From Cyanobacteria bacterium HKST-UBA02 (GTDB lineage: Bacteria > Cyanobacteriota > Vampirovibrionia > Obscuribacterales > Obscuribacteraceae): DNA of 9,921 bases. Shown here one piece after another: positions 1 through 8,520 of the stretch (its first letter is position 1; the number at the start of each line of letters is the position of its first letter). The DNA lies in contig JAGQHH010000149.1 of NCBI GenBank assembly GCA_020431945.1, positions 1-9,921 of the forward strand, in the 5' to 3' direction. The position numbers and the translations under genes were made by a program. The notes beneath the pieces are model-generated. The model made no database searches, was not told where the DNA came from, and saw only the letters and a program-made list of their open reading frames with translations.

Positions 1-99
1 GCCGTGAGAAAAACTCGAGAAACTCTATCTGGATCGCAGAGGAACAACATGGCGCTCGTTTGAACATATCAATACTACTTGCATTAGTATCTACCGGAG
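1..99. other. Window edge, no gene assignable
   Basis: No complete gene is visible here. One plus-strand frame is open from base 1 to a TGA at 61-63 and could be the last 20 codons of a gene ending here, but so short a stretch cannot be told from chance. A 6-bp inverted repeat, ATACTA at 72-77 and TAGTAT at 85-90, follows it. If a rightward gene does end at 63, it converges on the minus-strand operon. The sequence left of the window would decide this. Confidence 0.3.
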
Positions 100-138
100 A
101 AAAACGGAGGGTCATAACGCCTAGGCGCGTGCCCTCCT
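100..138 (-). terminator. Rho-independent terminator of the minus-strand operon
   Basis: Read on the minus strand, GGAGGG (137-132) pairs with CCCTCC (111-106). An inner four-pair stem, ACGC (130-127) with GCGT (120-117), extends the hairpin across an asymmetric bulge. One G then leads into five consecutive T (104-100). This is the classic hairpin plus U-tract form, and it lies 17 bases beyond the receiver gene's stop codon. No comparable T-tract follows the hairpin on the plus strand, so it looks one-directional. It is the only hairpin in the window with a proper U-tract, so it probably marks the end of the transcript. Confidence 0.7.
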
Positions 139-154
139 GTAGAAATCAGATGAA

Positions 155-568
155 TCAGAGACCGAAGTCTGTCTCGATGACGAGCTTGCCCTTGAGCAGT
201 TTCGACATCAATTCATCCTTGACCAGAGCGGTGCGGGCGCCGGCAGCAGTCAAATCCTCGTTGAGCGAGGAGAGACCGCTGATGCCGACAACCGGAAGAC
301 CGCCCCTGACCACGGCAGGAATCACCTCGGGTCCGTTGATGGGGCTTCCCTTCAGACGCCAGTCGATGAGGGCGAGCTCGAAGCCGGAACAATCCAGCTT
401 GCTCTCCACTCCGTCGGCATCCATCAGGATCAATCCCTCGTCCGGCTCGCTGGAGAAGCGAGCCCGAACGAACCAGGTGACACCATGACCGGTCTCTTTG
501 AGAATGCTCACCAGAAGCTCGCCCAGAGTGAGGTCGTCTTCGATGAGCAGGAGCTTTTGACAGGGCAT
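155..568 (-). CDS. Stand-alone response-regulator receiver domain protein
   Basis: This 137-residue protein is a receiver (REC) domain with no attached output domain. The acidic pair D11-D12 follows strand 1 (KLLLIEDD), the phospho-acceptor is D69 (LALIDW), the switch Ser/Thr position is S97 (VVGISG), and the conserved lysine is K117, in LVKD where most receivers have KP. By family rule it takes a phosphoryl group on D69 from a histidine kinase and signals by protein contact. D12 and D69 are 57 residues apart against about 44-45 in CheY. The extra 13 or so residues fall around 36-60, where two short hydrophobic stretches flank DADG and could form a beta-hairpin. The start has GGAGG four bases upstream. 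It lies 21 bp after the unknown 136-residue gene, so the two are probably co-translated. No kinase is visible in the window, and its partner is unknown. Confidence 0.85.
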   Translation of the reverse strand: MPCQKLLLIEDDLTLGELLVSILKETGHGVTWFVRARFSSEPDEGLILMDADGVESKLDCSGFELALIDWRLKGSPINGPEVIPAVVRGGLPVVGISGLSSLNEDLTAAGARTALVKDELMSKLLKGKLVIETDFGL

Positions 569-589
569 GTCACCTCCAGACCTGCTTGT

Positions 590-1000
590 TCAGGGTCGCA
601 GGCTGTTCGAGTGAAAGTTGGGCTGGCAGGCGCTTATCGCCTGATCAAGAATCCTGTCGAAACGGGCGTCGATACGCTCACGAGCCTCCCGGACCAGATC
701 GCTGTGGGCATAGGTGCCGCAGAGACCGGTGTAAGCCAGATGAAGCATCTGGTGGGAGACATAGATGTGCGCAAGGAGCCGCTCCATCAGGGTCCTCATT
801 CCCTTCTTGAACTCGGTGGGTTCTCCGGAGAGCCTGGGTCGCATGGACTTTTCGAGATCCCGGCGAACCAGGGTCATGAATTCGTCCGAATCGATCGGAA
901 AGCTCCGGCCCAGATACTGGTTGTGCAGAGCGTCCACGGCAGTCTTGGCCGCCAGGGTGAATACGGTGAGCGTCTTGAGTTTGCTGGTCGCGACGGACAT
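590..1000 (-). CDS. Unrecognised 136-residue helical protein paired with the receiver
   Basis: I do not recognise this family. The open frame extends upstream to 1294, but the ATG at 1000 is chosen because GGAGG lies six bases upstream and the longer reading would run through the 12-bp repeat array and the 3' end of the transporter gene. The product has no obvious signal peptide. It begins with a mildly hydrophobic stretch containing TVFTLAAKTAVDAL and continues as charged, apparently amphipathic helices, including FKKGMRTLMERLLAHIYVSHQMLHLAY and LVREARERIDARFDRILDQAI. Two cysteines sit near residues 93 and 125. It precedes the receiver gene by 21 bp, so a role as its partner or target, or in the same phospho-signalling step, is plausible but only inferred from position. 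It could equally be an unrelated small helical-bundle protein. Confidence 0.75.
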   Translation of the reverse strand: MSVATSKLKTLTVFTLAAKTAVDALHNQYLGRSFPIDSDEFMTLVRRDLEKSMRPRLSGEPTEFKKGMRTLMERLLAHIYVSHQMLHLAYTGLCGTYAHSDLVREARERIDARFDRILDQAISACQPNFHSNSLRP

Positions 1001-1006
1001 TGAATT

Positions 1007-1011
1007 CCTCC
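1007..1011 (-). promoter_or_regulatory. Ribosome binding site that fixes the start of the 136-residue gene
   Basis: The minus strand reads GGAGGAATTC followed directly by the ATG at 1000, a strong Shine-Dalgarno core at good spacing. This favours the internal ATG over the upstream in-frame start at 1294, which lies inside the transporter gene. Confidence 0.7.
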
Positions 1012-1038
1012 AGGTTGCACGAAGTTTGAATAGAGACA

Positions 1039-1076
1039 GGGAGGCGAGCATCATCGAAACGAAGCGCTCGCCTCCC
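1039..1076 (-). other. Strong stem-loop between the transporter and the 136-residue gene
   Basis: Bases 1039-1049 (GGGAGGCGAGC) and 1066-1076 are perfect 11-bp complements around a 16-base loop. On the minus strand the stem is followed by a mixed pyrimidine stretch rather than a run of T. It is therefore a weak candidate for intrinsic termination and a better one for an intercistronic RNA stability or processing element. It lies about 55 bases after the transporter stop and just upstream of the ribosome site of the next gene. Confidence 0.6.
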
Positions 1077-1084
1077 CCGGTCTC

Positions 1085-1132
1085 AGAAGTGGATCCAGAA
1101 GTGGATCCAGAAGTGGATCCAGGAGTGGATCT
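1085..1132. repeat. Four-unit 12-bp tandem repeat at the transporter stop codon
   Basis: Three identical copies of AGAAGTGGATCC (1085-1096, 1097-1108, 1109-1120) are followed by a fourth with two changes (1121-1132). The block is flanked on both sides by the 9-mer TCTCAGAAG (1081-1089 and 1130-1138), and the right-hand copy contains the transporter stop codon. Three units carry GGATCC. The unit is a multiple of three, so beyond the stop the transporter frame reads Asp-Pro-Leu-Leu four times before a second stop. The pattern fits replication slippage of the gene's own 3' end. Confidence 0.9.
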
Positions 1133-2343
1133 CAGAAGAGGATGCCTGCCACGGCAGCCGTCAGCCATGTCGCCATGTTGGCGGCGACCAGGGCTTTGAA
1201 GCCCATGCGGGCGATGTCGCCACGACGCTCCGGAGCCATTGCCGAGAGACCGCCGATATTGATGGCGATGCTGCTCAAGTTGGCGAAGCCGCACAGAGCG
1301 ATGGTGCCGATCACCTGAGCCTTGGCCGAGATGGTGCCATTGGCGATGTGGGTGGCGAGATCACCGTACGAGACGAACTCGTTGACGATGATTTCGGTGG
1401 CCATCATCTTGCCGACCATGAAGGCTTCATTCCAGGGAACGCCCATGAGGAGCGCCACCGGAGTGAGGACGACCCCGAAGATATCCTGGATCTGGAAGCT
1501 CCAGCCGAAGAGCGAGAGCCCGGCTCCGAGGATGCCGTTCGCCATGGCGATGAACGCGACAGCGGCGAGAACCATGATCATCACGTTCCGGGCCACTTTC
1601 CAGCCGTCCAGAACGCCGTGGGAGAATGCATCGAAGATATTCTCTCCCTGCTTCTCCAGGTTCATGTTCACCTGTCGGGCCGCCGCTTCCTTATCGGTCT
1701 CGGGCCACATCATCTTGGCGATGACGATGCCCGCCGGAGCCGACATGACGCTGGCAGCGATGAGATACATGGCGTTCATGCCCATGGCGGTGTAAGCCAC
1801 GAGAACGGTACCGGCGATGGTAGCCATGTTGACGGTCATAGCCGTGAATAGCTCGGAATTGGTGAGCGTCTTCATGTACGGCTTGATGAGAAATTGACTC
1901 TCGACCTGACCGACGAAGATCGAGGATGCCGACGATAGTGCCTCGGCGCCGCTCACCCCCATGGTCTTGCGCATCACCCAGGCCAGACCCGCCACCACCT
2001 TTTGCATGATGCCCAGGTAGTAGGCGACGGCGCTGAGAGCGCTCATGAAGATGATCGACGAGCCGACCTGGATCAGGAAGACGAATTTCCCTTTCACCAT
2101 GTCCTCGCCGAAAACGAAGGCAGCGCCTTGCGAAGAATAGTCGAGCAACTTGCGAATGCCGTCGCCCATGAGAGCGAAAGCATCAGTAAAGCCTGGCACC
2201 TTGAGAATCAGGAGAGCCAGAAGAAGCTGACCGCCGAGGCCGACGCCGACGAGTCGCCAGCTGATCGCCTTGCGGTTGTTCGATGCTGCGAACGCCACGA
2301 GTAGAATCATGACGATACCCAGCAAGCCAATGAGTTTTTCCAT
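1132..2343 (-). CDS. Concentrative nucleoside transporter (CNT/NupC family)
   Basis: This 403-residue inner-membrane protein matches the full length of bacterial CNT symporters, which import nucleosides using a sodium or proton gradient. It is hydrophobic throughout, beginning with a membrane helix at about 3-20. Family signatures are the GQxE motif at 145-148, SVMSAPAG at about 198-205 followed by a WPET block, MGVPWNEAFMVGK at 300-312, NEFVSY at 321-326 (E322), and CGFANLSSIAINIGG at 351-365 (N355, S358) ending in APERR. These align with the sugar-binding residues of Vibrio cholerae CNT. V147 sits where CNTs usually have Thr in the nucleobase site, and Q150 replaces the usual Pro. The start has an AGAGGCGAC ribosome site. 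It follows the aminopeptidase gene by 158 bp. Exact substrates cannot be read from sequence. Confidence 0.93.
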   Translation of the reverse strand: MEKLIGLLGIVMILLVAFAASNNRKAISWRLVGVGLGGQLLLALLILKVPGFTDAFALMGDGIRKLLDYSSQGAAFVFGEDMVKGKFVFLIQVGSSIIFMSALSAVAYYLGIMQKVVAGLAWVMRKTMGVSGAEALSSASSIFVGQVESQFLIKPYMKTLTNSELFTAMTVNMATIAGTVLVAYTAMGMNAMYLIAASVMSAPAGIVIAKMMWPETDKEAAARQVNMNLEKQGENIFDAFSHGVLDGWKVARNVMIMVLAAVAFIAMANGILGAGLSLFGWSFQIQDIFGVVLTPVALLMGVPWNEAFMVGKMMATEIIVNEFVSYGDLATHIANGTISAKAQVIGTIALCGFANLSSIAINIGGLSAMAPERRGDIARMGFKALVAANMATWLTAAVAGILF

Positions 2344-2395
2344 GTGTCGCCTCTAATTGTTGGTTGAAAAGTCGTTTCGACAACATGCCGCCCGC

Positions 2396-2411
2396 GCACC
2401 GCAAACGGTGC
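2396..2411. other. Small stem-loop upstream of the transporter gene
   Basis: GCACCG (2396-2401) pairs perfectly with CGGTGC (2406-2411) around the loop CAAA. It lies in the 158-bp gap between the aminopeptidase and transporter genes. On the minus strand it is not followed by a T-run. The same gap holds a six-T stretch on the minus strand (2437-2432), preceded by a GC-rich block and a G-U-containing hairpin (2482-2475 with 2457-2450). The 12-base separation from the hairpin argues against a standard terminator. No convincing -35/-10 pair was found. Confidence 0.4.
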
Positions 2412-2501
2412 ACGCTTGGAAACGGCAGCACAAAAAAGGGGCGGCCGGCGTGATGGAGGGTAATTCAAAGAACTCCCACCACCAGGCTCGGTCCCAGGTC
2501 A

Positions 2502-3887
<1,386 letters not shown>

Positions 3888-3916
3888 TATAACCTCCTGG
3901 CTCTCTGGCCTGGTTT

Positions 3917-3930
3917 ACCCTCGTAAGGGT
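3917..3930. other. Short palindrome upstream of the aminopeptidase gene
   Basis: ACCCT (3917-3921) and AGGGT (3926-3930) are perfect complements around CGTA, 30 bases upstream of the aminopeptidase ATG. It could be a small RNA hairpin in the leader or a protein-binding palindrome. Nothing in the sequence separates these possibilities. Confidence 0.35.
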
Positions 3931-3965
3931 CTGAAAGAAGGTTTGTAAGAAGAGTCACCTGAGAC

Positions 3966-3987
3966 GGAGGTGGCTGTGGCCACCTCC
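3966..3987. other. Strong intercistronic stem-loop, proximal to the aminopeptidase gene
   Basis: GGAGGTGGC (3966-3974) and GCCACCTCC (3979-3987) form a perfect 9-bp stem with the four-base loop TGTG. There is no T-tract after it on either strand. It lies in the 178-bp gap between the M16 and aminopeptidase genes, behind a second hairpin. Likely a transcript stability or processing element, or an inefficient terminator. Confidence 0.6.
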
Positions 3988-4015
3988 TGGACGCCATCAG
4001 GTCGACCGATCAGGC

Positions 4016-4036
4016 CGGTGGAGTTGTGCTCCACCG
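4016..4036. other. Strong intercistronic stem-loop after the M16 gene
   Basis: CGGTGGAG (4016-4023) and CTCCACCG (4029-4036) form a perfect 8-bp stem with loop TTGTG, 29 bases beyond the M16 stop codon. No U-tract follows. With the hairpin at 3966-3987 it makes a tandem pair. Confidence 0.6.
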
Positions 4037-4065
4037 ACCCAGCCAGTCGCCCTTCTCGCCGCGGC

Positions 4066-6693
4066 TCAGATGCTGCCGGCCACCACCGTTACGGCGGTGT
4101 CCAGACGGAGGTACTTGCGGATGGCCTCGTTCACCTGGTCCTTGGTGACCGCCTTGTAAGCGGCTCCCAGGGTATCCATGACGCCGATGCCGACTCCGAT
4201 GAGCTCGTACTGGTGAATGGCGCGAGCCAGACCCAGGGAGTTGCGCATACCGACGACGAACTCACCGTAGACACGGCTTTGCTCGTCGGACAGCTCGCGG
4301 TCCGAAATGCCCTCGCTGCGGTACTTTTCCACCACCTCGCTGATCAGCGCCAGAACGCGCTCGATATTGGCGGGGTTGGTCGAAACCGTGATCTTCCACG
4401 GCGCGCCGGGAACGGTCACATCACCCAGGCTCGAGTAGATGCCGTAGGTGAGGCCTTCACGAACGCGAACCACCTTGCCGAGGCGAGAGCCGATGGTGTC
4501 ATGGCCCAGCGCCGCGTTGGCGAGCTTGTACGCGTAGAAATCGGCAGACATGCGATCCACCGGCGCCGGCAAGCCGACGGCGATGTCCACATTGGCCTTG
4601 CCAGGAATCGAGACGTTGTGCCGGCTGGCCGCTGTGGGCATGACGAAGGCCGGCTTGATGATCGACGTAGCTTCCGGACCGGTCCAGGAACTCAGCCCTT
4701 CGGGCAGGAGATCCAGGATGTTGTCGGAATCGATGTCACCGACGATGGTGATCATCGTGTTGGCCGGGCTGTACTGCGCCTGATGGAAGCCGACCAGGTC
4801 ATCGCGACTGATGCCGGCCAGCTCGGCGCCGAGCTCGTCGTAAGGCTTGTTGTGGAACACTGCGTCGGTCCCGTAGAGGGCCCGGCTCAGGGTCGAGGAA
4901 GCGACCCGGGAAGTGTCCGAGCTGTTCCGACGGATGAACGCCGAGAAACGAGCCTTGGTGCGATCGATTTCAGCCGCGTCGTAGAGCGGGCTGGTGATCA
5001 CCCTGGCGAGCAGCTCCAGGTAAGCCGGCAGGTCCGGCACGACCAGGGTCGAACCGAAGTTGACATAGAAGTCGCCGGTGCTGAAGTGCAGGGAAGTGCC
5101 CATGGTGTTCAGGCTTTCCGCCAGGCTCTGCTTGGAGAGATCCCGGGAGCCATCGGTGAGGAGCACCGAGGTCAGCTCCGGCACCAGGGTCTTGTCGAAG
5201 GAGCGGAAGCACTCGCCGGCATTGATGCTACCGGTGACGCTCACCGTTCCGGTGCCCGGAGTGGCCAGGGCGAGAATCGTCAGGCCGTTGTCCAGGGTGA
5301 AGCGCCGGACGCGAGCGTCGAAGGTCTTGGCCTCGGCGACGCTGGTGGTGGGAGCCGGAGCGGCCACCGCCTTCTCTTCCACCGACTCCGGAATGAAGTG
5401 ACCGACGGTGCGGCTCTTCCGAATCATGTAGCGAGCGGCGACAGCCTCGACTGCGGTCGTGGTGACCTCGTCGAAACGATCGTCGTAGGTCGCGATCCAA
5501 CGCCAGTCAGCCACAGCCTCGCCCTGGCAGAGCAGGCTGGCGAACTTCATGGCGTCGTCACGCTGCAGGGTCGTGCCCTTGCGGTTCGCCGACTTGACGA
5601 TGGCCAGCTCCTTGTCGGAGACGGAGCCCGCCTTGCCGATCTTCTCCACCTCGTCGAGGATGATCTGCTCGACTTCCGCCGGCTCCACGCCCGGGGCGCA
5701 GGTGGCGGACACGATGAAGAGCGAGGGGTCACGATTGCTCTGGGCGTAAGCGGAGGCGCTCACAGCCTTGCCCGTGTCCACCAGAGCCTTGTAGAGCCGG
5801 GTGGAGGGCTTGGAGCCGCCCAGGATCTGAGCCAGCGCATCGAGGGAGTAGGTGTCCGCGTGCTCGGCCTCCGGAACGCGGAAGCCGATCCAGACCTCAG
5901 GGGTCTGCTTGCTCGGACGGTTGATCTCGAAGCGCACCTCGCCTTCCTGCGGCGGCTCGGTGGTGTACACGTCCGGGATCGGATCCTTGGACGCCGGAAT
6001 CTTGCCGAAGTGCTCCACCACCATGGTGATGGCTGCGGCAGGGTCGAAATCGCCGACGATCATGACCGTGGCGTTGTTCGGCCAGTAGTAGGTGTCGTAG
6101 AACGCCTTCATGCGCGCCATGGGCACGCCTTCGACGTCACTGCGCCAGCCGATGGTGGGATGATGGTACGGATGCTCGCGGTAGGCGTTGGCGAACAGGC
6201 GCTGATACATGATGCTGCCGGGCGAGTTCTCGCCACGCTCGAACTCGTTGCGCACCACCGTCATCTCGGAGTCGCGGTCCTCCCGGCGCAACACCAGGTT
6301 GCGCATGCGGTCGGCTTCGACCTCGAGGGTAAGCCCGAGATACTGACTCGGGACGCACTCGAAGTAGTTGGTGCGATCGAGCGAGGTAGTGGCATTGAGC
6401 AGCGCTCCCACCGGCGCGAACGTCTCCATGACGCCGGTGCCGTTGGCGGGGTTGTGCGCGTGGGTGCCCTTGAACATCATGTGCTCCAGGAAGTGCGTGG
6501 AGCCGGTGTAACCGACCCCTTCGTTCCGGGAGCCGACGCGATAGACCACCATGGTGGCAACAACAGGCGCCGCATGGTTTTCAACCAGCAGCACCTTCAA
6601 ACCGTTACCGTCGAGACGGTACTCAACGATGCCGTTGAGCTCCGAGACGCGGGTAACTCCAAGGCTGCGAAGCAATTTCTTGATATCGCTCAT
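4066..6693 (-). CDS. Two-domain M16 family zinc metallopeptidase
   Basis: This 875-residue protein contains two M16 (pitrilysin/insulinase-like) halves, so one chain can form the clamshell that M16B enzymes build from two subunits. The first half carries the inverted zinc motif HFLEH (H67, E70, H71) and a likely third ligand, E150, in VVRNEFERGE. Each half ends with the family's strand block (YWPNNATVMIVGDFD at about 203-217; YSPANTMITIVGDID at about 641-655). A Pro/Ala-rich linker at about 440-455 joins them. In the second half the zinc motif is lost: the aligned stretch near 506-510 reads ELTSV. The expected Arg/Tyr element is present in VREGLTYGIYS (about 744-754). There is no signal peptide, so cytoplasmic peptide degradation is likely. 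The start has AGGAG seven bases upstream. It lies 113 bp after the S41 protease gene and 178 bp before pepP. Confidence 0.93.
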   Translation of the reverse strand: MSDIKKLLRSLGVTRVSELNGIVEYRLDGNGLKVLLVENHAAPVVATMVVYRVGSRNEGVGYTGSTHFLEHMMFKGTHAHNPANGTGVMETFAPVGALLNATTSLDRTNYFECVPSQYLGLTLEVEADRMRNLVLRREDRDSEMTVVRNEFERGENSPGSIMYQRLFANAYREHPYHHPTIGWRSDVEGVPMARMKAFYDTYYWPNNATVMIVGDFDPAAAITMVVEHFGKIPASKDPIPDVYTTEPPQEGEVRFEINRPSKQTPEVWIGFRVPEAEHADTYSLDALAQILGGSKPSTRLYKALVDTGKAVSASAYAQSNRDPSLFIVSATCAPGVEPAEVEQIILDEVEKIGKAGSVSDKELAIVKSANRKGTTLQRDDAMKFASLLCQGEAVADWRWIATYDDRFDEVTTTAVEAVAARYMIRKSRTVGHFIPESVEEKAVAAPAPTTSVAEAKTFDARVRRFTLDNGLTILALATPGTGTVSVTGSINAGECFRSFDKTLVPELTSVLLTDGSRDLSKQSLAESLNTMGTSLHFSTGDFYVNFGSTLVVPDLPAYLELLARVITSPLYDAAEIDRTKARFSAFIRRNSSDTSRVASSTLSRALYGTDAVFHNKPYDELGAELAGISRDDLVGFHQAQYSPANTMITIVGDIDSDNILDLLPEGLSSWTGPEATSIIKPAFVMPTAASRHNVSIPGKANVDIAVGLPAPVDRMSADFYAYKLANAALGHDTIGSRLGKVVRVREGLTYGIYSSLGDVTVPGAPWKITVSTNPANIERVLALISEVVEKYRSEGISDRELSDEQSRVYGEFVVGMRNSLGLARAIHQYELIGVGIGVMDTLGAAYKAVTKDQVNEAIRKYLRLDTAVTVVAGSI

Positions 6694-6757
6694 TGTAGTT
6701 CTCCTGATACAGCGAGCTTCGAAGAGCTCGTCTAGAGTGTTTTTGTCAGGTGTGAAT

Positions 6758-6785
6758 CCGGCGGAGGGCCAAAGCCCCCCGCCGG
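6758..6785. other. GC-rich stem-loop between the S41 and M16 genes
   Basis: Bases 6758-6769 and 6774-6785 form a 12-position stem with one mismatch (6765 opposite 6778) and the loop CAAA. It starts 21 bases after the S41 stop codon. The minus strand continues with a mixed sequence lacking a T-run, so clean intrinsic termination is unlikely. It is the first of a series of similar hairpins in this operon's gaps. Confidence 0.6.
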
Positions 6786-6806
6786 GTCGATACAGAGAAG
6801 CCGGGC

Positions 6807-8201
6807 TCAGTTGGAGCCGTTGAGCTTCTTCTCGAGCAAATCGATGGCGAACTGGAGCTGGTTGTCGCTCGCCTTCAGAGGACGGAAACGCGGTCCTTCG
6901 GGCACGACATGATCCGGCTCGATCCCGATGCGGTTGTTGTGGGCGTCGCCCGGCCAGTGACCGCTCGGGTTGTAATAGCGCAGGGAAGTGACCCTGAGCA
7001 TGGTGCCGTTGACAAACGGGATGACCGTCTGCCCAATGCCCTTGCCATAGGTCTTGCCGCCCACCAGGACGCCACGGTGGTTGTCCTTGAGCGCTCCAGC
7101 CAGAATCTCGGAAGCCGAGGCGCTGTTCCCGTTCACGAGAATCACCAGAGGGCGGCTTCCCGAGAGGTTGGGGTCGCGGTCGAGGTTCTGGACGAACTTC
7201 CTGCCGCCAGCTTCCTCGGTGACCACGAAGTTCGTCGAGGTGACGCTCGAGGTGGTGGTGTGATAGCCGCCAGCCGGTATGCGGCTGCGGACCGAGACGA
7301 TGTCGCCCTGCTCCATGAAAAGAGCAGCGATACGCAGAGCGAAGTCGATGCGGCCGCCGCCATTGTTCCGGAGATCGAGGATGAGGGCCTTGCTGTCCTT
7401 GAGCTCGTCGAAGGCAGCCTTCATCTCGTCCATGGTGTCGTTCTGCTCGAAGGCGGACAGACCGATATAGCCGATGTCGCCGTAGTGCTTCACGGTCACC
7501 GTGTCGACCTCGATGATCCCCCGGGTGAGGGTGATCTTTTGCTCACCACCATCCCGACGAACAACGACATCCACGGTGGAGCCGGCCGGACCCTTGAGGA
7601 GGTCCACCAGCTTGTCGATGGGGATGTCCTTGAGGTCCGTGGTGTCAGCCGTAATGAGGACGTCGCCGTCTCTGATGCCGGCCTTGAGGGCAGGTCCGCC
7701 GCGCATGGCTTCATAGACCAGCGGGTATCCGTCATCGCTGGAAGCGACGATGGGGACCTTGCGGCTGTCCAGGACAGTCTTGCCCTCGTCATCGACACGC
7801 ATCTCGAAGCGGATGCCGACACCGGCGAACTCGCCCTGGGCCTCCTGCATCATGGCTGCCACTTCGGCAGGAGAATGGAGGCGGGTGTACGGGTCGTCGA
7901 TGCTGCCGATCATTTCGTTGGCGGCCTTGATCGCATCCTCGTCGGTAGCGAGCTTGCCGTCATACTTGTGACGCCAGGAATCCCAGTTCTTGACCTCGGC
8001 CGGGTCATAGATCATCTCGGGAACCGTCTGCCAGGCATACTCGTAGAGCTCCGGCGGCGTCGCGAAGAAAAAGTGCTTCGCAAAGAACAGACCCGTCACG
8101 GCGACCAGCGTCAGGGTAGTGACTGCGCCGATGCCGAGGGTCTGGAGAAAACGAACGAACCAACCCCTTTTTCTTTCGTGCGGGGGTGCCAGGAAGTACA
8201 T
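6807..8201 (-). CDS. S41 carboxyl-terminal processing protease (CtpA-like, PDZ)
   Basis: The chosen start gives 464 residues. A basic N-terminus (ERKRGWFVR, about 9-17) precedes one hydrophobic helix at about 19-41, typical of a signal anchor leaving the rest in the periplasm. A helical region with the family hallmark DDPYTRL (about 102-108) leads into a PDZ domain at about 125-228 (GGPALKAGIRDGDVLI), then the tail-protease core. The catalytic serine is S362 in NSASASEILAGAL, paired with K387 and Q391 in TYGKGIGQ; the 25- and 4-residue spacings match E. coli Prc. Such enzymes cleave proteins from or near the C-terminus, often envelope substrates. A 16-residue longer reading from 8249 has no ribosome site and would put a polar stretch before the anchor. 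It heads the operon and faces the divergent intergenic region. Confidence 0.94.
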   Translation of the reverse strand: MYFLAPPHERKRGWFVRFLQTLGIGAVTTLTLVAVTGLFFAKHFFFATPPELYEYAWQTVPEMIYDPAEVKNWDSWRHKYDGKLATDEDAIKAANEMIGSIDDPYTRLHSPAEVAAMMQEAQGEFAGVGIRFEMRVDDEGKTVLDSRKVPIVASSDDGYPLVYEAMRGGPALKAGIRDGDVLITADTTDLKDIPIDKLVDLLKGPAGSTVDVVVRRDGGEQKITLTRGIIEVDTVTVKHYGDIGYIGLSAFEQNDTMDEMKAAFDELKDSKALILDLRNNGGGRIDFALRIAALFMEQGDIVSVRSRIPAGGYHTTTSSVTSTNFVVTEEAGGRKFVQNLDRDPNLSGSRPLVILVNGNSASASEILAGALKDNHRGVLVGGKTYGKGIGQTVIPFVNGTMLRVTSLRYYNPSGHWPGDAHNNRIGIEPDHVVPEGPRFRPLKASDNQLQFAIDLLEKKLNGSN

Positions 8202-8209
8202 GGTGGTAA

Positions 8210-8214
8210 CTCCT
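8210..8214 (-). promoter_or_regulatory. Ribosome binding site that fixes the S41 protease start
   Basis: The minus strand carries AAGGAG eight bases before the ATG at 8201. The upstream in-frame ATG at 8249 has no such site, so translation should begin at 8201 with the sequence MYFLAPP. Confidence 0.7.
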
Positions 8215-8327
8215 TGATACTCGTTATTTGACTGAGATCCGCATGGCAAGCCGCGAAGCTGCCAGGCTCGATCCCGATGGATACCCAGAGCCTCAGACTG
8301 GAAGGCACCACAAGCGACACCAGACCG

Positions 8328-8345
8328 GCAATCCGTGGGGATTGC
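8328..8345. other. Perfect stem-loop in the presumed leader of the S41 operon
   Basis: GCAATCC (8328-8334) and GGATTGC (8339-8345) form a 7-bp stem with a four-base loop, about 127 bases upstream of the protease ATG. No T-tract follows on the minus strand. It could be a 5' leader RNA structure or an operator; it does not resemble a riboswitch I know. Confidence 0.4.
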
Positions 8346-8520
8346 TGATCAGATGTGAAGAAACGTCTGCGCTTGTTTTAGGGTGCTTAGATAGCTCTGA
8401 GCGAAAAAGTAGAAGATAGCTATACGCTAGAGAAGATCGTTCTAATCAAGCAAGTTAACTGAAAGACATTCTTGACCGATCATTTAGAATTCTCCAATAA
8501 AAACTTGCTGTTCATGATGT

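Noticed and set aside
1001..1294. N-terminal extension of the 136-residue protein containing Gly-Ser-Thr-Ser repeats
   Set aside because: It is the off-frame reading of the transporter 3' end and the 12-bp array. The ATG at 1000 has its own GGAGG site.
2432..2482. Possible terminator after pepP (hairpin plus six T on the minus strand)
   Set aside because: The hairpin relies on two G-U pairs and is separated from the T-run by 12 GC-rich bases, so it lacks the required geometry.
3970..6735. A 921-codon plus-strand open frame opposite the M16 gene
   Set aside because: Its length comes from the GC-rich codon pattern of the M16 gene on the other strand. The product is a low-complexity mix of Asp, His, Val, Arg and Gly with no motif, while the minus strand carries a complete M16 protein with a ribosome site.
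6909..8231. A 440-codon plus-strand frame opposite the S41 protease gene
   Set aside because: Antisense shadow with the same biased composition and no recognisable domain. The S41 reading has the anchor, PDZ and Ser/Lys motifs.
8228..8419. Small plus-strand frame of 63 codons in the divergent region
   Set aside because: No ribosome site, no protein-like pattern, and it overlaps the presumed leader of the S41 operon.
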